Source: Pseudomonas sp. NFACC02 (GTDB lineage Bacteria > Pseudomonadota > Gammaproteobacteria > Pseudomonadales > Pseudomonadaceae). Taken from it: 64,000 nucleotides of DNA. The stretch covers positions 1 through 64,000 of the forward strand of contig NZ_FOEO01000001.1 of NCBI RefSeq assembly GCF_900110765.1, in the 5' to 3' direction. Numbering within the stretch: position 1 is the first letter of the stretch; each line of letters opens with the position of its first letter. Shown here piece by piece: positions 1 to 8,179 of the stretch. The notes beneath the pieces are model-generated. The model was not told the DNA's origin, searched no databases, and worked only from the letters and a program-made list of their open reading frames with translations. Position numbers and translations under genes: made by a program.

Positions 1-469
1 AGAATGGGCGGTAAGGCAGGAATTTACCGTCCAGCGTGATCACCGCGCGGGAGCCGCCTTCCGGGTCTTCGACTTTCTTGATGTCCATCTTGAAGTTGAT
101 GGCGCTGATGATGCCGTCGCCGAACTGCTCGTGGACCAACGCCTTCAACGTGGTGCCGTAGACCTGAATCATTTCGTAGAAACGGTAGACGGTCGGGTCA
201 GTCGGCACGCCGCTTGGCAGGCTGCCACGCAGAGGAATCGCTTGCAGTTGACGCACCTCATCAGCGCCGAGTTCAAGGCGCTCGCCTATGAGCTTCGCCA
301 CGTCCGTCGACAGTGGGTGTTGACCCAACAGCGCTGCGGTCACGTAGGTCAGGCTGAGGCCAGTGCCTTCGGCCAGTTGTTCGAAGGTCAGGCCTTTTTT
401 AGCCTTGATGTCGAGCACTTTGGCGGTCAGGGCAAGGGTTGGATCCTGGTAAGCATTGGACTGGGTCAT
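1..469 (-). CDS. cynS: Cyanase (cyanate hydratase), stop codon cut by window edge
   Basis: Cyanase converts cyanate and bicarbonate to carbamate and CO2; the carbamate then decomposes to ammonia and CO2. It is a cytosolic decamer in the characterised family. Translation from the ATG at 469 gives exactly 156 residues, the E. coli CynS length, ending ...FLPYRPF, with only the first base of the stop codon inside the window. The catalytic triad falls at the same numbers as in E. coli: Arg96, Glu99 (in VYRFYEMIQ) and Ser122 (in GDGIISAIN). The N-terminal helical bundle (about 1-80) precedes the catalytic domain (about 90-156). It is the last gene of a minus-strand set starting with a CynT-type carbonic anhydrase at 1522; a DUF2790 gene lies between them. 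The pairing with carbonic anhydrase fits the bicarbonate requirement of the reaction. Confidence 0.96.
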   Translation of the reverse strand, partial: MTQSNAYQDPTLALTAKVLDIKAKKGLTFEQLAEGTGLSLTYVTAALLGQHPLSTDVAKLIGERLELGADEVRQLQAIPLRGSLPSGVPTDPTVYRFYEMIQVYGTTLKALVHEQFGDGIISAINFKMDIKKVEDPEGGSRAVITLDGKFLPYRPF

Positions 470-514
470 GTCGGTCACTCCGATAGGTAGATTAAGTGTT
501 AATACTCGCGGTCT

Positions 515-754
515 TCAGCCTGTATGGCCAGTGCCTACCACTTCATACTCCACGACGTGAACCACGCCTTTGGAATCCTCGTAGGTCATCTGAACAGTCG
601 ACACATCCTTGAACTCATCGGGTGCGGTCTGGCTAATGACTTTGGCAATGTCCAGCTCGGTGCCGTATCGATAATGCTCGACGGGGATTTGATCAGCGGC
701 GTGGGCTGCGAAACCGGTGAAAGTCAGGGCGGCGATCAGGAAAGACTTGTACAT
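515..754 (-). CDS. DUF2790 small exported protein
   Basis: A 79-residue protein with a signal peptide (about 1-20, MYKSFLIAALTF...AAHA) and a mature part carrying the DUF2790 signature: a YGTELDIAKV segment followed by a VQMTYEDSKGVVHVVEY strand pair. DUF2790 proteins are short periplasmic proteins of unknown function found mainly in Pseudomonas. The ATG at 754 was preferred over upstream in-frame starts because AGAGGA lies 7-8 nt before it and the signal peptide begins there. It sits between cynT and cynS on the same strand. A second DUF2790 protein lies at 41662-41934. No function is claimed. Confidence 0.85.
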   Translation of the reverse strand: MYKSFLIAALTFTGFAAHAADQIPVEHYRYGTELDIAKVISQTAPDEFKDVSTVQMTYEDSKGVVHVVEYEVVGTGHTG

Positions 755-859
755 GGTGAAATCCTCTTTAAGTAAGTAATGGTGAATTTCAAGTGCAGGA
801 AGCCAGCGCATGGACATCCATGCGCACACGCTTCGGGGTTCAGGCGTTCGGGGTGAAAC

Positions 860-1522
860 TCAGGCCGCAGCGGTCTCTGGGTTTGAGCCGTAGGCGCAGG
901 TCTGGGGATGCTCGCTCAGCGAGACGAACTGGTTCGTGCGTCCATCAAGGGCTTCGACGGCCCCGCTTTCGATGTCATACACCCAGCCGTGCAGGTTCAG
1001 TTGGCCTTGTTGACGCGCCAGGCGCACGCTCGGATGGGTCAGCAGGTTAGTCAGTTGAGCCGCTACGTTTTCGCGGACCATCGAACTCAATTTGTGTGCC
1101 GGCGACAGATGTGTGCGACCTTGATTGATGACCTTGGCCGAGTCAGCGTGGCGCAACCAGCTGGCGACGGCAGGCAGATGATCCAGGCATTTGCACTGGG
1201 AGATCGCGGTCATGGCGCCGCAGTCGGAGTGTCCGCAGATCACGATGTCGGTGACGCCAAGCACCGCCACTGCGTACTCAACCGTTGCGGAAACGCCGCC
1301 TGGCTCGGGGCCGTAGGAAGGTACGATATTGCCAGCATTGCGAATCACGAACAGTTCACCCGGCTCTTGCTGCGTCAGCATCTCCGGAATGACCCGGCTG
1401 TCTGAACAGGTGATGAAGAGCGTGCCCGGTTGTTGTGTAGTCGACAGGTGCTTGAACAAGTCAGTGCGTTGCGGAAATGCTTCTGTCTGGAACTTCAGGA
1501 TGCCTTCGATGAGCGCTTTCAT
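860..1522 (-). CDS. cynT: Beta-class carbonic anhydrase, CynT type
   Basis: Hydrates CO2 to bicarbonate, replenishing the bicarbonate that cyanase consumes. The 220-residue protein matches E. coli CynT in length and almost block by block: [43 protein letters not shown] and [12 protein letters not shown]. The Zn ligands of beta carbonic anhydrases are visible as Cys in CSDSR and His/Cys in GHSDCG, with the Asp-Arg dyad in SDSR. The start at 1522 ([12 protein letters not shown]) aligns with the E. coli N-terminus. In-frame ATGs upstream at 1555, 1567 and 1570 would only add a non-conserved extension. It heads the minus-strand cyn set. No CynR gene is in the window, although a CynR-like dyad lies upstream. 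Confidence 0.94.
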   Translation of the reverse strand: MKALIEGILKFQTEAFPQRTDLFKHLSTTQQPGTLFITCSDSRVIPEMLTQQEPGELFVIRNAGNIVPSYGPEPGGVSATVEYAVAVLGVTDIVICGHSDCGAMTAISQCKCLDHLPAVASWLRHADSAKVINQGRTHLSPAHKLSSMVRENVAAQLTNLLTHPSVRLARQQGQLNLHGWVYDIESGAVEALDGRTNQFVSLSEHPQTCAYGSNPETAAA

Positions 1523-1605
1523 GGTGTTGGTCTCGGAGTCGTTTGCTGTTGAAGCCATATTGGGCATCACGCGTTATAACGTCCAAGACCGATATACAAT
1601 GCTTT

Positions 1606-1624
1606 CTATAAGTCATGCCTATAG
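1606..1624. promoter_or_regulatory. LysR/CynR-like dyad upstream of cynT
   Basis: CTATAAG and CCTATAG form an inverted repeat with one mismatch around the 5-bp spacer TCATG. This is the size and AT-rich interrupted dyad shape bound by LysR-type regulators. It lies about 85 bp upstream of the cynT start, where CynR acts in E. coli. That CynR is the regulator is inference; no cynR gene is visible here. Confidence 0.45.
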
Positions 1625-1822
1625 CTGAAATGGCGCATCCGTTAGCGATTAGATGTGTCGAAATCCAGTTGGCAACTCGTCTTGCAAACGAACCAACTCC
1701 AATGTCGATCGACGCTGAGCGCAGCATGCTCTCTCAGAGAAAGCGTAGATGCCAATGCATGCACCGTCGCGCGCACTTCCGGCGCCCTCCCCCAAAATCG
1801 CGGCACGAATCGCTAACTTATA

Positions 1823-1866
1823 AATAGCAATACATATCATTTCCGTTGATTATCAAATACCATTCG
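1823..1866. promoter_or_regulatory. Weak Fur-box-like AT-rich segment
   Basis: Two overlapping stretches (AATAGCAATACATATCATT at 1823-1841 and a GATTAT...CATT segment from 1848) match roughly half of the 19-bp Fur consensus each. The position, 50-95 bp upstream of a siderophore-receptor gene, favours iron control, but the sequence match alone is weak. Confidence 0.3.
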
Positions 1867-1918
1867 CACCGATTTGGCATATGCCAACACGTCTTCTCCT
1901 GGCTAAGGCTTTCCGTCG

Positions 1919-4045
1919 ATGCGTCGTACTTTGCTCTCCCTTTGTGTGCTCCAGGCCTGCTCTCCTTCCTCGTGGGCTGAGGAGAATCCCGTCTTACCCC
2001 ACAGTCTGGAACTGGAAGCGACAGATATCGTGGGTACCGCAGATTATGAGTCGGCCTTTGGCCCGGTGAATGGGTATCACGCGACTCGCTCGGCCAGTGC
2101 CACGCGTACTGACACCTCGATCCACGAAACTCCGCAGTCGATCAGCGTCGTGCCCAGGGATGTCGTTGAAGATCTGGGTGCGACGCGGCTACAGGAAGCG
2201 CTGGACTACGCAGGCGGTGTGGGTAGGGCCAACAATTTTGGCGGACAAGGCCTCACCACCTTTACGGTACGTGGCTTTACCACAGGCGAGTTCTATCGCA
2301 ACGGGTTCCCGATCAATCGGGGCTACCCCAACATGCCTGACGCCAACTCAATCGAGCGTCTTGAGGTCATCCGTGGCCCGGCCACAACGTTGTATGGGCG
2401 TGGCGATCCAGGCGGCACTTTCAATGTCGTCTCCAAACAGCCCACCGCCGAGCGTACCGTGACCTTGGGCAGTCAGCTCGACGATCAGGGAATGAAACGC
2501 GGCACCCTGGATGCGTCTGGCCCACTGGACGATGAGGGGCGGTTGGCGTACCGACTGAACCTGATAGGAGAAGGAGGAGATACGTTCAGGGATCACGTCG
2601 AAACCGAGCGGTACGGCGTCACGCCCGTCCTGAGCTGGCAAGCGTCCGATGACACCAGGATCGTTTTCGAGGGCGATTTCATGCGTAACAACCACCCGCT
2701 GGATCGCGGCGTGACGCGTTACCCCAACCAGATCGGTACAGCCTCCCGGGACACCTTCTTTGGAGAGAAAGATGCCGGCAAGCTGCACAACGACAACAAT
2801 ATGGCTCAATTACGCTTCGAGCACCTGCTCAACGAGAACTGGACACTGGCCGGCGGTTTCCAGTGGCTGGACGGCACCTTGAAAGGTAACGCGATCGAAG
2901 CTAATGGCGTGGCGGCGGACGGCCGTACCCTTGGTCGCAATTTCAACTACCGCAAGCTCGACTGGACGGATAAGGACACGCAGCTGAACCTGACCGGCCA
3001 TTTCTCGACGATGGGTTTCGACCATACGTTGCTGACCGGCGTGGAGTTCGAAGATTACGATTACAAATCAATTATTCAACGTTCCAGTGGCGCGGTCAGT
3101 GCGTATCCGATCGACATCTTCAATCCGGTCTACGGTCAGCCGCGACCTGCGTTGACCCGCACACCGACCCACGATAAGGAAAATCTCAAGACCTATGCCG
3201 CCTTCGTGCAGGATCAAGTGGCCCTTACCGAGCGCTTGAGGTTGTTGGGGGCAGCGCGGTTTGAGCGTTTCGAGCATGACTACGACACTTTCGCGCCAGG
3301 CGGGAAAAGCTGGGAGGCGAGTGACAACGCGGTGACACCTCGCGTGGGGCTGATCTACGACCTGACGGACACCCTTGCGGTCTACGCCGATACCGCCCGC
3401 TCGTTCAAGCCCAACACCGGTGCGAGTCGTCAAGGCGGCGGGTTTGAACCGGAAAAGGGCAAGTCCTATGAGATTGGCGTCAAATGGGAAGCGCTGGATC
3501 GCCAGCTCAGCGTCGATGCCGCGATCTATCAGATCGAGAAGCGTAACGTGCTGACGACAGACCCGGTCGACTCAACGTTCAGCGTTGCGGCAGGCGAGGT
3601 GCGCAGCCGGGGACTGGACATTAACGTCGCCGGCAATATTACGCCTGAGTGGAAAGTCATCGGCGGTTACGCCTATGTCGACGCTGAAGTGACCAAAGAC
3701 AACGTCCTCGAATCGGGCACGCGGCTGTTGAACATTCCGAAGAACAGTTTCAGCCTGCTCAACATGTACGAGTTTCAGGATGGCGGCCTGAAGGGGCTGG
3801 GTCTGGGTGTCGGTGGGAAATACGTCGATGAGCGTGCCGGGCAGACTGCCAACACGGCATTCACCATGGGCAGCTACACCGTCTTCGATCTGCTGACCTA
3901 TTACAGGGTCAATGACAAGATCAGGCTTAATCTTGATGTGAAGAATCTTTTTGATCGAGATTACGAAGAGGGCGCGTTCGGGAATGTGTATGCCTACCCT
4001 GGAGAGCCTCGTACTGTTCAGGTCGGTGTGTCCTACACACTCTGA
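1919..4045 (+). CDS. TonB-dependent siderophore receptor
   Basis: Outer-membrane receptor expected to import a ferric siderophore using TonB-ExbBD energy. The 708-residue protein has a short signal peptide (about 1-20). A plug domain follows (about 65-165) with ETPQSISVVPRDVVEDLG, RGF and the IERLEVIRGPATTLYGRGDPGGTFN block typical of FhuA/FpvA/FoxA-class plugs. The rest is a 22-strand barrel with the C-terminal NLFDRDY motif and final strand VQVGVSYTL. There is no N-terminal STN signalling extension, so it is a plain transporter and not a surface-signalling receptor. The last residue is Leu, not the usual aromatic. The siderophore is not deducible. It appears monocistronic, followed by two strong hairpins. 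Confidence 0.93.
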   Translation: MRRTLLSLCVLQACSPSSWAEENPVLPHSLELEATDIVGTADYESAFGPVNGYHATRSASATRTDTSIHETPQSISVVPRDVVEDLGATRLQEALDYAGGVGRANNFGGQGLTTFTVRGFTTGEFYRNGFPINRGYPNMPDANSIERLEVIRGPATTLYGRGDPGGTFNVVSKQPTAERTVTLGSQLDDQGMKRGTLDASGPLDDEGRLAYRLNLIGEGGDTFRDHVETERYGVTPVLSWQASDDTRIVFEGDFMRNNHPLDRGVTRYPNQIGTASRDTFFGEKDAGKLHNDNNMAQLRFEHLLNENWTLAGGFQWLDGTLKGNAIEANGVAADGRTLGRNFNYRKLDWTDKDTQLNLTGHFSTMGFDHTLLTGVEFEDYDYKSIIQRSSGAVSAYPIDIFNPVYGQPRPALTRTPTHDKENLKTYAAFVQDQVALTERLRLLGAARFERFEHDYDTFAPGGKSWEASDNAVTPRVGLIYDLTDTLAVYADTARSFKPNTGASRQGGGFEPEKGKSYEIGVKWEALDRQLSVDAAIYQIEKRNVLTTDPVDSTFSVAAGEVRSRGLDINVAGNITPEWKVIGGYAYVDAEVTKDNVLESGTRLLNIPKNSFSLLNMYEFQDGGLKGLGLGVGGKYVDERAGQTANTAFTMGSYTVFDLLTYYRVNDKIRLNLDVKNLFDRDYEEGAFGNVYAYPGEPRTVQVGVSYTL

Positions 4046-4063
4046 GCCGTCGCGCGCATAGCG

Positions 4064-4088
4064 TGATCCGCTCCGCGAGTGCGGATCA
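4064..4088 (+). terminator. Hairpin after the TonB receptor gene
   Basis: TGATCCGC and GCGGATCA form a perfect 8-bp stem with a 9-nt loop, 18 bp after the receptor stop codon. There is no U-run after it, so it may be a weak terminator or an RNA 3'-end stabiliser. Confidence 0.45.
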
Positions 4089-4104
4089 GGAGTGCCCGTG
4101 TGTT

Positions 4105-4137
4105 GACGCACCGCAGACTCGATGCTTGCGGTGCGTC
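4105..4137. terminator. Second perfect hairpin after the TonB receptor gene
   Basis: GACGCACCGCA and TGCGGTGCGTC form a perfect 11-bp stem around an 11-nt loop. It lies 17 bp beyond the previous hairpin and also has no U-run. Together the two probably end or protect the receptor transcript. Confidence 0.45.
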
Positions 4138-4316
4138 GAGGGCATCTGAAAACTCGCAAGCCATTTTTATAGAATGCTGTTTCATTTAATCCCATCCAAT
4201 ACATGTCTGAGCCATGGAAGCTTGCCATCGCTGATCGCCATTTTTGACGCTCCCTTCACCACGCGCCCTGCGAATACCAACGTGCCTGTTGTTTGACATG
4301 CCTGATGCACCGTAAA

Positions 4317-4383
4317 AAATCATATCGATTTCCAATCTTGAAGCATGTTCAGCGCCTGCTGAAAAAAATCAATATTGATTTTT
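4317..4383 (+). promoter_or_regulatory. Promoter zone with two AAATC/GATTT dyads
   Basis: A perfect 20-bp palindrome at 4364-4383 (AAAAATCAAT then ATTGATTTTT) and a looser dyad AAATC-N5-GATTT at 4317-4331 have centres about 50 bp apart. The upstream copy overlaps a possible TTGACA/TAAAAA promoter, so both look like operator sites for one regulator controlling the amidohydrolase gene. The regulator is unknown. Confidence 0.4.
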
Positions 4384-4446
4384 ATGAAACGACATTTCAT
4401 ATTTGCCTGGCAACGAGACCTTAAAACAACAACAGGAAGGTTCTGC

Positions 4447-5367
4447 ATGACATTCTCCAGGCGTCGATTCATTCAGGCCATGGGCACCCTTAGTGCCCTG
4501 GCCTCCGTCCAGGCACACGCACGGACGCCCTACTCTTCAGGCGAAGAACGACCCATGCTTCAAGTGCCACATGGGAGCGTTGATAGCCATATGCATCTGT
4601 ATGACGACCGCTATCCAGCGGCAGCGGATGCCACCTTGCGCCCTCCTAATGCGTTCCTGACCGACTACCAGGCGTTGCAACGTCGCCTGGGCATCCATCG
4701 CATGGTCATCGTCACCCCGTCGACCTACGGCACGGATAATCGGTGCATGTTGGAAGGGTTGAAACACAGTCAGGGTGCTGCTCGAGGGGTGGCAGTTGTA
4801 GACGGCTCGATCACTGACATGGACCTGGCAAACCTGCACGAAGCAGGCGTGCGAGGGATACGCTTCAATCTCAGCTACGGTGGCGCCGCGTTGAGTGACC
4901 TTGAACGGCTTGCCGCTCGCGTGAACGAATTCGGCTGGAACGTCCAAATTGTCGCACCAGGCACACAGCTCATTGACTTGGAATCACGCCTGGCTCAGTT
5001 GCCTGCGCCGCTGGTGATCGATCACATGGGGCACGTACCACAACCAGAAGGGACGGACTCGGAAGCTTTCAAAACGATTCGACGGCTTCTGGATAATGAG
5101 AAGGTATGGGTAAAGCTATCCGGCCCTTATATACGGTCAAAAGTCGGGCCACCGAGCTATGCAGATGTGGGACTGGTAGCCAAGGCTCTGGTCAAGCTCA
5201 AGCCACAAAGGATGTTGTGGGGCTCCGATTGGCCGCATCCGACCATGCAACAGCAGAAGCCAGACGACGCATTGATATTGGATCTGCTGGCGGACTGGGC
5301 GCCTGGCGAAGCCGAAAGGACGATGATCCTGAAGGACAATCCAGTTACCCTTTATGGTTTTGATTAA
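4447..5367 (+). CDS. Tat-exported amidohydrolase 2 family (TIM-barrel hydrolase)
   Basis: A 306-residue metal-dependent hydrolase of the amidohydrolase-2 / 2-pyrone-4,6-dicarboxylate lactonase (LigI-like) type. The N-terminus MTFSRRRFIQAMGTL...AHA is a twin-arginine signal peptide, so the protein should be exported folded to the periplasm. Metal and active-site motifs are the HMH in VDSHMHLYDD (about 45-50), IDHMGH (about 200) and WGSDWPHP (about 260), which carries the conserved Asp. The start at 4447 is chosen because AGGAAGG sits 7-8 nt upstream and the Tat signal begins there. Cytoplasmic members act on lactones or decarboxylate aromatic acids; export is unusual, so the substrate is uncertain. 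The preceding region has two operator-like dyads. Confidence 0.82.
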   Translation: MTFSRRRFIQAMGTLSALASVQAHARTPYSSGEERPMLQVPHGSVDSHMHLYDDRYPAAADATLRPPNAFLTDYQALQRRLGIHRMVIVTPSTYGTDNRCMLEGLKHSQGAARGVAVVDGSITDMDLANLHEAGVRGIRFNLSYGGAALSDLERLAARVNEFGWNVQIVAPGTQLIDLESRLAQLPAPLVIDHMGHVPQPEGTDSEAFKTIRRLLDNEKVWVKLSGPYIRSKVGPPSYADVGLVAKALVKLKPQRMLWGSDWPHPTMQQQKPDDALILDLLADWAPGEAERTMILKDNPVTLYGFD

Positions 5368-5581
5368 CGGGAGATAGCCGTGAACCATAACCGACCCAAC
5401 GCAGGCGGTACGACTCGCAACAGAGCAGCCGTCCCGCAAACGACGAACGCCCACCAGGCTCAAGTTACCCAGTGCAACTGACGGCAAGGCGCGCCTTGCT
5501 TCTTTTCAAGACGCGCAGGCCTTCAAACGTTTTTATCGTTCGCCTTTCTGCCGATCAGCAAGGTCCATCGAGATTATCCCA

Positions 5582-6181
5582 ATGTTGAAACGCCTGATGA
5601 GAACAGCGCTGCTTTCCCTGGTTGTCGCCGGAGTGGACGCGATGGCAAAGTCACCCGGGGACCCACCGCCCCCCTCCCCTGAGCCTTTGAAGCTTCTTCT
5701 GAGCATCATCAACGAGCGCCTGGAAATCGCCGACCTCGTGGCGCTGACGAAATGGGATAGCGCACAACCTGTTCAGGACAGTGACAGAGAGTCGACGGTG
5801 ATCGCCGATGCACAACGGCAGGCTGCGAGCTACGCGATCGCGGAAAAAGAGGCAGCGCAATTGATGGCCGCTCAGATTGAAGCGAACAAACTGGTTCAAT
5901 ACGGTTTGCTCGCGACATGGCATTCGGATGGAAAGGCGCCTCTGACTCAGCGTCCGGACTTGAAGAATCAAATCCGTCCTCGGCTGGACGCACTTCAGAC
6001 CGGGCTGCTGCAGCAGTACGCAAAATTCAGCGCATCGAGAGCTGATCCCGCCTGCCCTCTTTGGCTAAACCAGGCACTGCCACAGTTGGCCAAGGATAGA
6101 TTGCACGAAATGGCTCTCATTCGGGCAACGGGGGAGTTATGCATCCCTCAACGTCCAGCTTCGGTCGCAGTAAAGCATTGA
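5582..6181 (+). CDS. Periplasmic chorismate mutase (AroQ gamma class)
   Basis: Secreted chorismate mutase, converting chorismate to prephenate outside the cytoplasm. The 199-residue protein has a signal peptide (about 1-22), then the all-helical AroQ fold. It begins LLLSIINERLEIADLVALTKWDSAQPVQDSDRE, where Arg and the K/D-rich second turn correspond to active-site residues of *AroQ enzymes. The length fits the gamma class (about 170-190 residues mature), longer than the roughly 90-residue cytoplasmic AroQ domain. Two Cys (about 158 and 192) could form the disulfide seen in exported members. The role of periplasmic chorismate mutases is debated. The gap before it holds one 33-codon GTG frame (5380-5481) that I do not call a gene. 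Confidence 0.82.
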   Translation: MLKRLMRTALLSLVVAGVDAMAKSPGDPPPPSPEPLKLLLSIINERLEIADLVALTKWDSAQPVQDSDRESTVIADAQRQAASYAIAEKEAAQLMAAQIEANKLVQYGLLATWHSDGKAPLTQRPDLKNQIRPRLDALQTGLLQQYAKFSASRADPACPLWLNQALPQLAKDRLHEMALIRATGELCIPQRPASVAVKH

Positions 6182-6331
6182 TACCCCAGCCTGTTGACAA
6201 GGTGAGGAGATAAATTGCCCGACGATCAATAAAACTCGGTCGAATGTGAGTGGGCGCTCTGCGGCCGCCGTAACGGGATTGCATCCCGTGCCTTTACAGG
6301 TATTGTGGGTCCAACTATCCAGGGACGATCT

Positions 6332-7129
6332 ATGGCCACTCACAGCACCAGCGGCTCTCAAAAACATCTGGCCGTTCTCATCGATGCAGATAACGCCCCC
6401 GCAGCAATCGTCGAAGGTCTCTTTGAGGAGATCGCAAAGTACGGCGTTGCGAGTGTAAAGCGTATCTACGGGGACTGGACGGGCCCTCAGTTGGGCAGCT
6501 GGAAGAAGGTGCTGCTGGACCATTCTATCCAGCCGATCCAGCAATTCGCCTATACCAAAGGCAAAAACGCCACCGACAGCTCGCTTATCATCGATGCCAT
6601 GGACTTGCTGTATACCCGACGTTTCGATGGATTCTGCCTGGTGTCGAGCGACAGTGACTTCACCCGTCTGGCATCAAGGCTCAGGGAGGAAGGGTTAACG
6701 GTGTATGGCTTCGGTGAAGAAAAGACTCCGAAGCCTTTCGTGGCCGCTTGTGACAAATTCATCTATATCGAGCTGCTCCGTGACGAAGTTGCCTCTTCAA
6801 GTAGCGCAGAGATCCAGGGCGAGTCGGCAACGCCCGTTGATGCTGCCAAGGCTCCCATCGCTGCTGAGCCCAAGAAGAAGCCCAAGGTCCCCATAGGGTT
6901 TATCGCCAAAATCATGGACGACCTTGCCGACGAGGATGGCTGGGCTCACCTCAGCGCGCTGGGAACGAACATCACGAAGCTGCGACCTGATTTTGACCCC
7001 CGCACGCATGGATACAAAAAGCTCAGCGAGCTGATAAAAGGGCAACCTCAGGCGTTTGAGATCCAGACACGTAACGGGTCTGGTGGCGCTGCGGTGCTGT
7101 ATGCGCGACACAGGCAGCCGGGCAAGTAA
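6332..7129 (+). CDS. NYN domain protein with C-terminal OST-HTH/LOTUS domain
   Basis: A putative RNA-directed nuclease or RNA-binding protein. Residues about 10-150 form a NYN (PIN-like) domain with the acidic clusters expected of the active site: LIDADNAP near the N-terminus, DSSLIIDAMDLLY in the middle and LVSSDSDFTRLA later. A Lys/Pro-rich linker (AEPKKKPKVP) leads to a C-terminal OST-HTH/LOTUS-like domain (about 190-265) with the HGYKKLSELIK motif. The start at 6332 has AGGGACG upstream. The family is common in proteobacteria, but the target RNA is unknown. Confidence 0.82.
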   Translation: MATHSTSGSQKHLAVLIDADNAPAAIVEGLFEEIAKYGVASVKRIYGDWTGPQLGSWKKVLLDHSIQPIQQFAYTKGKNATDSSLIIDAMDLLYTRRFDGFCLVSSDSDFTRLASRLREEGLTVYGFGEEKTPKPFVAACDKFIYIELLRDEVASSSSAEIQGESATPVDAAKAPIAAEPKKKPKVPIGFIAKIMDDLADEDGWAHLSALGTNITKLRPDFDPRTHGYKKLSELIKGQPQAFEIQTRNGSGGAAVLYARHRQPGK

Positions 7130-7183
7130 CGCAGCACTGGCTGCCTGCTCTGCAACCTGCGTCGACACTGAGCGGCGGGTTAC

Positions 7184-7921
7184 TCAGAACGGGCTTGCGG
7201 TCGGACGGACGATCAATTCGCTGACGTCCACGTCGGCGGGCTGCTCTACCGCGTAGGCAATGGCACTGGCAATGGCCGAAGCAGGAATCGCGATCTTGCG
7301 GAACTCCCGCATCTCCTCGCGGCCGCCCTCATCGGAGATACTTTCGGCGAGCTCGGACTCGGTGACACCCGGTGCGATAACCGTGACGCGGATGTCGCCG
7401 CCTACCTCCTGGCGCAGACCTTCGGAGATCGCACGGACGGCATATTTGGTCGCGCAATACACTGCGGCGGTGGGGCTTACGGCATACGCACCAATTGAGG
7501 CGATATTGATAATCTGCCCGGCGCGCTGTTGCTGCATGAGGGGAAGCGTCGCCGCAATACCATGGAGTACGCCGCGAATGTTCACATCGATCATCCGGTT
7601 CCACTCATGGACCTTCAGGGCTTCGAGTCTGGACAGCGGCATGACCCCGGCATTATTGATCAGTACGTCAACACGGCCGTGGAGCTCCACCGCGAAGTCG
7701 ATGAATGACTGCACGTCCTCCAGTCGAGTGACGTCCAGCGGCACGGCGTCGGCTACGCCGCCCGCTGCACGGATTTCGCCTGCCAACGCCTCCAGCCGAT
7801 CGATACGGCGGGCACCCAATACGACACGGGCACCTTTGCTGGCGAGAAGACGGGCAGTCGCCTCGCCGATACCGCTGCTGGCGCCTGTGATGACGATGAC
7901 TTTCTCATTGATATTCTGCAT
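7184..7921 (-). CDS. SDR family NAD(P)-dependent oxidoreductase
   Basis: Classical short-chain dehydrogenase of 245 residues. The cofactor motif TGASSGIG lies at 12-19, NNAG at about 89-92, and the catalytic Ser142, Tyr155 and Lys159 (IASIGAY then YCATK) are in place. The C-terminal half resembles the YdfG/clavaldehyde-dehydrogenase-like group, but the substrate is unknown. The ATG at 7921 was chosen because AGGAGTG precedes it by 6-7 nt; the in-frame extension upstream is not SDR-like. It is transcribed divergently from an AraC regulator at 8180, a common arrangement in Pseudomonas in which the regulator controls the reductase. Confidence 0.9.
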   Translation of the reverse strand: MQNINEKVIVITGASSGIGEATARLLASKGARVVLGARRIDRLEALAGEIRAAGGVADAVPLDVTRLEDVQSFIDFAVELHGRVDVLINNAGVMPLSRLEALKVHEWNRMIDVNIRGVLHGIAATLPLMQQQRAGQIINIASIGAYAVSPTAAVYCATKYAVRAISEGLRQEVGGDIRVTVIAPGVTESELAESISDEGGREEMREFRKIAIPASAIASAIAYAVEQPADVDVSELIVRPTASPF

Positions 7922-8179
7922 CTCGACACTCCTGTCTTCGCTTTCAAGGTTCCTGCCGGTCAGCAGGTCGTGGAGCAAGATTAAGAAGTCGCAATGCCAT
8001 GCTGTTAGGCAAATCCTGCGAAGGTTTTGCACAATGCTCCCGGCAATGCAGCCAGGTCGGCGTGGTTGTACGGCAATGAGCACATGCCAAGAGTCCCGTC
8101 CTTATCGTTGGCCGCTCAGCTGTGTTAAAAACAACGGCCGCGTCTAACCCGGCAGACAGCCAAAACGGAGGTAATCGAG

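Larger units (their letters stand above)
1523..1918. other. Intergenic region between cynT and the TonB receptor
   Basis: A 396-bp divergent intergenic region with no convincing gene; short reading frames here have no plausible ribosome binding site and no family resemblance. It holds a LysR-type dyad at 1606-1624, close to cynT, and an AT-rich stretch at about 1811-1865, where iron-responsive control of the receptor gene would be expected. Confidence 0.6.
4046..4446. other. Intergenic region before the amidohydrolase
   Basis: 401 bp without a gene. It contains two perfect hairpins just after the receptor gene, then an AT-rich promoter zone with a TTGACA-like -35 (4293-4298), an A-rich -10-like stretch from 4314 and two related dyads (4317-4331 and 4364-4383) upstream of the amidohydrolase. 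Confidence 0.6.

Noticed and set aside
5380-5481. 33-codon GTG frame after the amidohydrolase gene, preceded by GGGAG
   Set aside because: Short, low-complexity composition (Asn, Thr, Ala) and no family; the ribosome-site-like purines alone are not enough.
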